A DNA stretch of 64,000 bases from Distichodus sexfasciatus. Lineage: Eukaryota; Chordata; Actinopteri; Characiformes; Distichodontidae. Under the pieces are notes generated by a model. It searched no databases. It was not told where the DNA came from and saw nothing but the letters and a program-made list of their open reading frames with translations. The stretch spans positions 1,472,853-1,536,852 of the forward strand of contig JAVGVS010000095.1 of the NCBI GenBank assembly GCA_032718565.1, given 5' to 3'. This document shows, piece by piece, positions 56,599 to 64,000 of this stretch. Within the stretch, counting starts at the first letter, position 1; each line of letters starts with the position of its first letter. The position numbers and the translations under genes were made by a program.

Positions 56599-58655
56599 AT
56601 GGCGAAGCTTCAAACAAGGAGAGTGAGTCTGGCTGCCATCGTGTTTCTACTAACATTTGCAGGTATGTTTGATTACTTTTGTGGTTATTAATTGTTAGTT
56701 AATAATGTTTTTGTGGCTTGTGGCTTAATTTCAAAATCATTTTTAATGTAATGGGCATTTTTAAATGGCAGTGTCCTAATTTAATTTACCTGCAGATAAC
56801 AATAGGAGACTGTGGTACACGAGATGAAAAGTTAATTTTTCTAAAATATCTTCCAAAATCAGTTTTGGATTTCAGACCCAATGAGGACTTTTCTTTATTC
56901 CCACAGATTATATTGAATCAGCAGATCAAAATGCTGAGCAGCAGGTCAACATGACGTTTTAGACAATTTGTTTGAGTTAGTTTTGCTGCCTCTCTTTTGT
57001 CTGTAGAAATGAAGTGGTCAGAACTCTTAATAAATCCTGAGCAGTTTTATTAATGCCTAAACATTTTAGTAGTCTTACTTGAGCTAAACATGTTTTACAC
57101 GTTACTAGCAAACCTATGTACTCCAACACTTTGTTGAATAACTAAAGTATGTTTATTGTTCTGTGAGTGATATGTTGAAGAGCTGTTTTGAGGTTTGACA
57201 GTCATTATGGTCTTTTTTATTCCCACAGATTACACTGAATCAGCAGATCAAAATGCTGAGCAGCAGTTCAACATGACGTTTGTTTCGGGGGAAACTGTTG
57301 TTTTGCGCTGCAGTAACAATCACTCAGCTGTGGATAATCTCCAGTGGTATAAAGAACACCAGCTTATTTATGGTTATAGTTATTATAAAGCCAACAGAAC
57401 ATTGAAAAACTTCACTTCAGACAGGATGCATGTTGATCCAGGGAATGTAGTGCAGCTAAAGATAGATAATGTGGAGAGCTCTGATGCAGGCAGTTATGTC
57501 TGTAAATACAGCCACATTTTATTGGGTAAAGAAGACAGCCCAGATCTGACAGTAAGATGGACACTCACCATTACAGGTACATCCCTTACAAACAATATAT
57601 TGATACAGAAAAAAAGAATGAATTCCTCAAGCAGTAAAGTTATTAAAATGTGTCATTTTTCTCCTACAGATAAAAAGTTGACTACTACTGCTTTACTACT
57701 TCTATACAGCATGCCATCTATTACTGTGTGTGTGGTGTTGTGTATAATAATGTGCTGCAGTGTGCATCTTTACAAGTATGTGGTCACTCTAATACATCTG
57801 TTAAAAACTAGAATGTTCTTAACAATACAAAACACCATCAATTGTTTTCTCATTGTAAAGAAAAATCATATGGAAGACAGAAATTTCCTAGATATATTCA
57901 TTTTGTAATTCAGTCTCTCATTGCAGTATAATTTTTTTTTTAAATATATTGTTATGGATTGAGCCCATAACATAGTTTATTGTTACAGCAGGAGACAGAA
58001 ACAAAGAGCTTCTGCAGGAGAGAATGAAACAAGAGACAACGTGAGTCACCTTTTACATTTATTTCCAGTAATTACAGATACACCAGTGCAATTAAGCAGA
58101 ACAGGACACAATGTAAAGTGCTTCGTGGCCATGTCTGTTGTAAAGAGCGCTACACAAAATTGAACTGAATTGAATGCACAGCATGTAACAATAATAAACA
58201 GTAGATATTATAACAAAAGAAAAACAGGACACATGACACAGCGTCTTAAAATGTTCCAGTCATCCAGTCTGCATGAGTTAGATGTGCAAAAAGGCACTAT
58301 AATGAAATATGAGACACTGAAATCAATGTGCAGATTTCACAGATGTACAAAAACTAATAGCTAACAGCTAGATGAAATGCAACACATGATACTGAATGTT
58401 GTGGGAAACAGACAGAAGTAGTAGTAGTAGTGTACGAGCAGTGCTTTATTAAATTAAATATAGAAATATATATTAGATTAAATACATCTTTAACATGTAA
58501 TAATGAATATAATATTATTGGTGAGTGCTGTACAATAGCTCTGACAAATCTTCTGTGTCTAAATATAGGATCAAGGCAGGAGAACCAATCCCAGGAGCAG
58601 TCAGTATTTTGAAAGATTCAACTCAGTTTATGATCCTTGGAACGGAGGACGATAG
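56599..58655 (+). CDS. Single V-like Ig-domain membrane receptor, five exons
   Basis: Predicted coding exons are 56599-56662, 57229-57576, 57670-57775, 57992-58040 and 58569-58655, all with GT-AG introns. They join in phase to 217 codons plus TAG. Residues 1-21 look like a signal peptide (basic start, then LAAIVFLLTFA). Exon 2 encodes one Ig domain with cysteines C49 (VLRCS) and C113 (DAGSYVCKY) and core tryptophan W61 (LQWYK); the phase 1-1 exon is typical of Ig genes. Four N-glycosylation sequons are visible (N36, N52, N77, N82). Residues 145-171 are hydrophobic without charge, forming a type I transmembrane segment. The tail (about 45 residues) has tyrosines Y202 and Y210 (QYFERF and SVYDPW) that do not fit an ITIM or ITAM. 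This suggests a leukocyte-type or adhesion receptor, possibly needing a partner. I cannot assign a known family; it lacks a J-like motif of NITRs and the MYPPPY of CD28. An ATTAAA at 58733-58738 could be its poly(A) signal. Confidence 0.75.
56907..56962 (+). pseudogene. Truncated duplicate of the Ig-exon start
   Basis: Inside intron 1, the acceptor context TTTATTCCCACAG and the next 50 or so bases are nearly identical to the start of exon 2 at 57229. The predicted residues are DYIESADQNAEQQVNMTF against DYTESADQNAEQQFNMTF, followed at once by a stop. If spliced in, it would end the protein after the signal peptide. It looks like a partial tandem exon duplication that broke inside the Ig domain. 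Confidence 0.75.
57985..57991 (+). promoter_or_regulatory. NAGNAG tandem splice acceptor of exon 4
   Basis: ACAGCAG offers two acceptors 3 nt apart (exon start 57989 or 57992). Both keep the reading frame. One gives Lys-Arg-Gln and the other Asn-Arg-Arg-Gln just after the transmembrane segment. Known NAGNAG sites often yield both isoforms; use here is inferred only. Confidence 0.5.
58108..58178 (+). repeat. LINE 3' tail fragment in intron 4
   Basis: GTAAAGTGCTTCGTGGCC, then TTGTAAAGAGCGCTACAC, then AATTGAACTGAATTGAAT is the style of LINE 3' ends with (ATTGA)n tails in fish. It lies in the intron before the last exon. Confidence 0.5.
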
Positions 58656-58984
58656 CCCAAAGCAGCAAGGTGATGAGTGCTGATATCTCTACTGCCTCCA
58701 ATTTGTTCATTTATCTATAGTCCAGTAAAACTATTAAATTATTTGTATTTGCAAATGCATATGTATAAATGAACTTATTATGCAGAATCAATATCCAGAA
58801 TTAATTTTATAATTTGGATGTGAATTAAATGTAAAGTTGATTTACATGTATGTTGCTTTTCTTCTATAAAATTCACTAAAGCAGCTCAAATCTTGACAAG
58901 TGTTTCTGCTGTTGACAGGATATTTTACATGAGATACATTTTACAATATGCATTTTACAATATAACAAAAAGAGTCATGGTATA
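58656..58984. other. 3' flank of the Ig gene
   Basis: AT-rich and non-coding. Contains ATTAAA at 58733-58738, a plausible poly(A) signal about 80 bp after the stop codon. No other feature seen. Confidence 0.4.
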
Positions 58985-59225
58985 GAGTGGCACAGTGGCG
59001 GAGTGGTTAGCGCTGCCGCATCACAGCAAGAAGGTCATGGGTTCGAGGCCCAGGTCGCCCGTGGGGCACTTCTGTGTGGTGTTTGCATGCTCTCCCTGTG
59101 TTGCCCAGGGTTTCCTCTGGATGTTTCGGTTTCGCCTTGCGCCCGTAAGCTCCAGGGATAGGCTCTGGGCCCCCTGCAGCCCCAGTTGGGATTAATCGGT
59201 TTGGATAATGAATAAATGAATCATG
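58985..59225 (+). repeat. tRNA-derived SINE type B, near complete
   Basis: The head GGCACAGTGGCGGAGTGG with B-box-like GGTTCGAGGCC is followed by the body (TTGCATGCTCTCCCTGTG), then GGATTAATCGGTTTGGATAA and a (TGAA)n tail. Confidence 0.75.
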
Positions 59226-59485
59226 GTATAATACGTAGTAAACAGTACACTATATTTATTGGGCCACACCAAATTAAATAACAATCCACACAGCACAGTG
59301 GAACTGTATATAAAATAGGGTGTACATTAAACACAGAATATTAAGATTCCTAAAAATGTTTTTAACAGTTTGAAATCTGAATAATATTGGTGTGGTATTA
59401 ATTTTACTATAGTTTGTATTCTAATGGGTGTTTCAGAGGATGTATTATACAGTGGGAGATAGGGTTAAAAAATTATACCTATATT
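59226..59485. other. Unassigned AT-rich sequence
   Basis: No exon or repeat recognised. Confidence 0.3.
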
Positions 59486-59489
59486 ACAT

Positions 59490-59690
59490 TACATGTATGG
59501 TATTCTGTAGAAACGTATCCTGAGAGACATTTATAGGGACAATCTTCCTGAAGTAACCTTGGTGTTGAGGGTCTTGCTCTGGGTCTCAGTTTTGGTATTA
59601 GGGTTTGAATTTAGGAGCTGGATTTGAAACTGCAGTATGAACCCTTGGACCCTAATACTAGATAATCATCACCCTGTGACTAGTTTAATT
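59490..59690 (-). repeat. SINE type C, strongly decayed
   Basis: CATTTATAGGGACAATCTTC, TTGAGGGTCTTGCTCTGGG and GGATTTGAAACTGCAGTATG follow the type C order, with many substitutions. Confidence 0.4.
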
Positions 59691-60050
59691 ATTTTTTACA
59701 TTTGATTAAGATAATCTATGTTATTGTTGGCATAGCTGTATGGGGCAGGGTTGACCTGCTATTATTGAATTTTAGATTGTAAAAATGAGAATTTAGAAAT
59801 ATAATAATCTATCTGGTGCTTAGTTCTGGCACTGGAAATGCATGCGTTTAATGAGATGTGGCAAATACAAATCAGGACAGAGTAAATATAAATGTATTTT
59901 ATGATTTAAAATCTACAAAATACTTTAGTAAAACATGCTTATAGAAGAGGAAACTCTTGATGGGTTACGTTACCAATTCCTTCTCTAATTTTCTTTAAAT
60001 TAATTACATTCTACATTTTTACATTATGAAATTATTTCTGAAATATTTTT
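59691..60050. other. Unassigned AT-rich sequence
   Basis: No exon or repeat recognised. Confidence 0.3.
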
Positions 60051-60054
60051 TGAT

Positions 60055-60285
60055 AGAATACTGTTCAAAAAATACCAATTAACAAGGCAAGCTGAATGAA
60101 CAGAAGAGAAAACTTAATAAAATCAGTATTTGGTATGATTTTTTTGCCTTCAAAACAGCATCAATTTTTCTCTGTACACTTTCACACGGTTTTGCCAGAA
60201 GTCGGCAGGTCGGTTGTTCCAAACATCTAAACACAGATCTTCTGTGGATGAAGACTGCCTCAAATGATTCTTGACTATACAAATC
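60055..60285. mobile_element. Tc1-like fragment, same family as 38363-39744
   Basis: CAGTATTTGGTATGATTTTTTTGCC, TTCAAAACAGCATCAATTTT and CGGCAGGTCGGTTGTTCCAA with ACAGATCTTCTGTGGATG belong to the terminal and reverse-coding part of that Tc1-like family. Only one end is present. Confidence 0.6.
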
Positions 60286-60850
60286 TAAGGTGTTAACATG
60301 TACTTATTGCAAGCTACATTTATGTATAGATAATAAAAGCTGACTAGACGTTGTACACTAAGCACACACGCCAGCGGGTATATGCTGAAATTCAAACATT
60401 TACTGTTCAGAAGAAGAAGACCATCAACAAAAGTCTCAACACCAGAGTAGAAACAGAGCTCAAGTTTATTCTCTTCCACTAGGTAGCACAATTCCATTTA
60501 TAGCATATTTTGACAGAACAGCGCAAATCCCTTTAAGGTGAATGGAGAGTTTAGGTCAACTTGTTTAGAACAGTTAACACTCCGACTCTGTGACATGAAG
60601 CTGCTGCTGTGTTATGAAAGTAGTGAGCAATGCTGTAAGCTATGGCGGTGTTTTAAGACGGCAGTAAAAATCATCAGCTCAAAACTCAACTGGATTTTTG
60701 GTACGTTGTTGAGAAATCTATAAACACAGTGACATCTAGTGGCCAAATAAGAGAAATAGAACTTTTCCCAGTGTTGTGACCTTTTCCTTTGAAGTAGCTT
60801 TGTCCTATTAAACTATGTTATTATCTATGTCAGCTGGATGTATATTTTTA
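60286..60850. other. Unassigned sequence
   Basis: No exon or repeat recognised. Confidence 0.3.
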
Positions 60851-61635
60851 GGGGGCCATGCAGTGGAACACTGCGTGGTGCCCTATTGTTATTGTGCCGA
60901 TTTTTTTTTCTGCCTTAAAACGCGTTGTGGAGAAAAAACAGTAAGACCTACAGCTTTGAAATTTCACAGGTAGGTCCGGTACCCCACCCACTACTCAGGC
61001 AAAAAACAAACAAACAATTGCACCACTCTGCCAGTTGGTGGCGCTAATGAGATATTTTGCGTTTTGCGTAATAACTTTTGAACCGTAGCTCGTTTCTCAA
61101 ACATCTTATACCATCTTACTCCTTGGGTCTTTATAGACCCTCGCATCTATTTCTGCCATATTGAATTTCTCGCTAATTTGCATAATATGCAAAACCATCT
61201 CTTACGAACTAGACCCTGGATTTTTATCCAATCTACATGCAACTGGTATCATTTGAACCCCAAGACATTCTTCTTTAATTACTTTCAAGCACATTTTTAA
61301 TTTGGGTCTTCATTTGGCTGTAATAAACAAATAAATGTGGTGGGCTTGGCATAGGACTGCAATGCCACACACTGTCATAGAAATCCGGCTCTGGGTGGGC
61401 TACAGCTTAGAAATTTGGCAGGTAGGTCTGGTACCCCTCCCACTACCTAGGCAAAAAAAACCAAAATGCACCACTCTGCCAATTGGTGGCACTATAATAA
61501 GCTATTTTGCATTTTGCCTAATAAGTTTTGAACCGTAGCACCCTAGATAAAAGGATGAAACGTGTCATATTTCAACGTCTGTCCACTTCGATTCATCAAA
61601 AACTGATAAAGCTGCAAACTGCATGGCCCCGTAAT
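60851..61635. repeat. Unclassified 0.8-kb repeat with internal duplication and inverted ends
   Basis: It starts with GGGGGCCATGCAGTGG and ends with ACTGCATGGCCCCG, an inverted pair. Inside, a block of about 145 bp repeats with a period near 452 bp (60951 and 61403). The block holds CAGCTTTGAAATTTCACAGG, GGTACCCC, TGCACCACTCTGCCAGTTGG and TTTTGAACCGTAGC. It has the look of a fish dispersed repeat, but I cannot name its class. No coding capacity was supported. Confidence 0.6.
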
Positions 61636-62284
61636 CACTGCTTGCAGTTATATTTGATTTTATTTTTAGACATCATGATTTTAAAATAGGTTAAAGTAGT
61701 TAATTGAAGCTGTCTCTGTAAAATCAGATCAAATGACAAAGCAGAGATTCCTAGAACATAAATATTCCTTTTTCACATCTGTCTTGGACAGTGCCTCATG
61801 TTTTCTAGACTGAGGGATAGACTGGCTCAGCTGTTGATAAAACTGGCTTTAATTGAGCATCTTTTCCTCGCTGGATGTATTATAACATGTTTTTCACATG
61901 AAAACGTGAACTTGAGGTTTGCTTAAACATATTGAATCAAGAGAGAAATAAACACATGAGAGATCAAATTTAAAACAAAAGAAGCATCAGTGGCATTCAC
62001 TTCTTATCTGCAGTTTCCAATGAAAAACGGGCCCAACAAAATAATTTAAATTTAAATTCGAGGCTACTGATGATTGTCAACAGAACGAAGGGGAGAGCTA
62101 GCCTGTGTCATATACATCTACTTTATTATTAAAAATATACATACAGTACATATTTCTAACTGTGAGCGATAATTAAATGAAAAAACATTCAAAATAAAAA
62201 AAAATACAAGCAACTTGCAACATCCAAGTGAAAAACAGAATAGCTACAGTTCAGAAAAATAAGTAAAGAAAATCAAGAAATGCT
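61636..62284. other. Unassigned AT-rich sequence
   Basis: No exon or repeat recognised. Confidence 0.3.
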
Positions 62285-62642
62285 GAGATTAATAAATGCG
62301 CACACACAAACACACACTCACACACTCACACACACACAAACACACACACCCACATTGCATATTACTATATTTGTGAGGTCCTTCCATAGACTCACATAAT
62401 GACTACATGTATGTAATTTTACACCTAACACTGAACCTCAGTAACCAAAAGCACATCTTTTACCTCTTTTAGTTTCTCAAATAAAACAAGCACATTTTCT
62501 ATAAAGTCATATTTCTTCATGGGGACCGCTCAAATGTTCCCACAAAGCCCAAAAAAATAAATAAAAGCGATTTTAGGTAGCAAGAAGGTCCTCACAATGC
62601 CATAAATATCCGCCCACACACACACACACTCACACACACAGT
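62285..62642. repeat. (CA)n-linked dispersed repeat
   Basis: Lies between (CA)-rich runs at 62297-62352 and 62615-62641. The order TGTGAGGTCCTTCCATAGAC, CACCTAACACTGAACC, TACCTCTTTTAGTTTC, TGTTCCCACAAAGCC, AGGTCCTCACAATG is the clearest example of the family. Confidence 0.7.
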
Positions 62643-62689
62643 TCATATCTATTTAACTAAACTTTTATTCTAATTACAGCCTCGAGTCT

Positions 62690-63058
62690 GTTCGGATACT
62701 TCTCTATCAACTGCTTTCTTTAAATCTTTCCACATATTATCAATATGGATTGAGTCTGACTAGGCCGCACAAGGACATTCTCTTTTTTCTCCTGGTCAGT
62801 TTTGCTGTATGTTTAAGGTTACTGTCTTGTTGAAAAGGGATTGTTCTTCATATTTTCAACTTTTTGGCAGAGGGCAGGAGGTTTTCCTCAAGAATTTGAC
62901 ATATTTTCGCCATCCATTTTTCCTTTTACCCTGACAAGAGTCCCCATACCTGCTGCAGAGAGACAGCTCCACAAAATAATGCTACCACCTCCATGCTTCA
63001 CTTGGCCTCAGAATCTTCAAGGTGCATTCTGGCCAAACAAGCCTTAAATGTGGCCTTT
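62690..63058 (-). pseudogene. Tc1/mariner-like transposase fragment
   Basis: On the minus strand, broken frames give pieces such as EGKMDG-like, KICQILEENLLPSAKKL and TIPFQQDSNLKHTAKLT. The last block corresponds to the segment around the second catalytic aspartate of Tc1 transposases (QQDNDPKHTAK type). Several stops are present and both ends of the element are missing. Confidence 0.6.
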
Positions 63059-63069
63059 CTTAGATGGTA

Positions 63070-64000
63070 ACCCTCAAACCCAATGGTGGACACTAGAGGT
63101 GAGGGGGGCCATTAAGATGAAGAAGGAGGCTTACTAGGCATTTTTGGCTGGGGGTCTCTGGAGGCAGCAGACAGGTACCGGCAGCCCAGGTGGAATGTTG
63201 CTTGGGTGGTTGCGGAAGCAAAAACCTGGGTTCTGGGAGATCGGTGAGGCCACGGAATGTGACTTTCGAATTGCCTCAAAAAGGTTCTGGCAAACCATCT
63301 AGCTTATCAGGAGGGGTAAGCAGCTCTTTATTCCTACTGTTTACGGAAGGGATGCTGTTGACCTCAACTGGGGATGTCATCTGGAGGTGGAAGGAATACT
63401 TTGAGGACCTCCTCAACTCTGCCTAAGAAACATCTACAGGTGCCACATTTGAGACATCTGAGGGCACAGAGCCAGAGGGGGCTGGAACGGACTTGCCCAT
63501 CATGGAGGCTGAGCTTGCCAGGGCCGTTAAAGAGCTCTTGGGCCTCAGGGGTGGCTCTGGATGTTATGAGGCTATTGTGGCTGACACACCTTCTCACCAT
63601 TGTGTGGAGCTCAGGGACGCTGTTCCCACCCTCACCTACAGTCATGAGCTGTGGGTAGTGACCAAAAGAACGAGATTGCGGATACAAGCAGTCAAAATAA
63701 GGTTTCTCGGCAGGGTGTCTGGGCTCTCCCTTAGAGATAGGGTGAGAAGTTCAGACATCTGGGAGAGTCTCAAAGTAGAACCACTTCTCCTCCATGTTGA
63801 GAGGAGCCAGCTGAGGTGGTTTGGACACCTGGTGCAGATGCCTCCTAGCCAGCAACCTGGTGAGGTTTTCCAAGCATGTCCTACAGGGAGGAGGCCCCAG
63901 AGTAGAACGAGGGCATACTGGAAGGATTATATCTCTCAGCTGGCCAGGATACGCCTTGGCATACCCCCGCCAAGATGGCTGGGAAGAGGGATGTCTGGTC
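63070..64000 (+). pseudogene. Non-LTR retrotransposon ORF2 with reverse-transcriptase core deleted
   Basis: The upstream part (63110-63625) gives pieces of the region before the reverse-transcriptase core: a RYRQPRWNV-like stretch and LLTSTGDVIWRWKEYFEDLLN at 63355-63425. The downstream part (63628-64000) gives the C-terminal region: TLTYSHELWVVTKRTRLRIQ, then a RFLGRVSGLSLRDRVR-like stretch, then LRWFGHLVQMP. In intact relatives these flank the catalytic core with its FADD motif, roughly 1 kb of sequence, and here they are directly joined near 63627. It resembles RTE-type LINEs of fish, though the clade is uncertain. The element runs off the window end. Several stops and frameshifts make it a dead copy. 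Confidence 0.75.

Noticed and set aside
56718..56954. Separate 78-codon ORF in intron 1 of the Ig gene
   Set aside because: It is intronic sequence that overlaps the duplicated exon fragment in another frame.

Overview
The window looks like a repeat-dense, gene-poor stretch of a teleost fish nuclear genome. The evidence is several Tc1-like transposons with fish-type terminal repeats, hAT-like MITEs with 8-bp target duplications, three tRNA-derived SINE types, LINE 3' ends, many (CA)n and (GA)n tracts, and intron-bearing vertebrate splice signals. Nothing prokaryotic, viral or CRISPR-like is present. Family and species calls are recognition from memory, because no database could be searched. 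The order (perhaps an ostariophysan) is only a guess.

Only one convincing host gene is visible: a five-exon gene on the + strand at 56599-58655. Its exons join in frame to a 217-residue protein with a signal peptide, one V-like immunoglobulin domain, a transmembrane segment and a short tyrosine-containing tail. It looks like an orphan immune-type cell-surface receptor that I cannot match to a named family. Its first intron carries a truncated second copy of the Ig-exon 5' end (56907-56962), a sign of partial exon duplication.

Layout. 1-5.8 kb: a SINE split by a hAT-like element, a second SINE split by a MITE, a LINE 3' end and Tc1 debris. 6-11.5 kb: Tc1 debris, two SINEs, a hAT-like element whose core recurs at 30.7-31.3 kb, and a MITE remnant. 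11.5-16 kb: mostly unassigned sequence with a hAT MITE that has a perfect 8-bp target duplication (14520-14998). 16-21.5 kb: (CA)n-linked repeats, two internally deleted Tc1-like elements and SINEs. 22.7-24 kb: an unexplained 146-codon ORF and a 630-bp polypurine tract with a 174-bp tandem duplication. 24-33 kb: SINEs, a foldback element and the second hAT-like core. 33.3-35 kb: a diverged CT-rich satellite. 38.3-42 kb: the best nested set, a MITE inside the terminus of one Tc1-like element and, nearby, a full-length Tc1-like element inside a TTAA-flanked piggyBac-type element. 44-56 kb: SINEs (one nested in another), microsatellites and a MITE. 56.6-58.7 kb: the Ig gene. 58.9-64 kb: a SINE, Tc1 debris, an unusual 0.8-kb repeat and a LINE that has lost its reverse-transcriptase core.

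The mobile elements do not work together as a system. They record successive insertions, and several nestings give a relative order. The items most worth following up are the orphan Ig receptor with its duplicated exon fragment, the hAT-like core with two different sets of ends, the 22.8-kb ORF, and the unassigned repeat at 60.85-61.64 kb.
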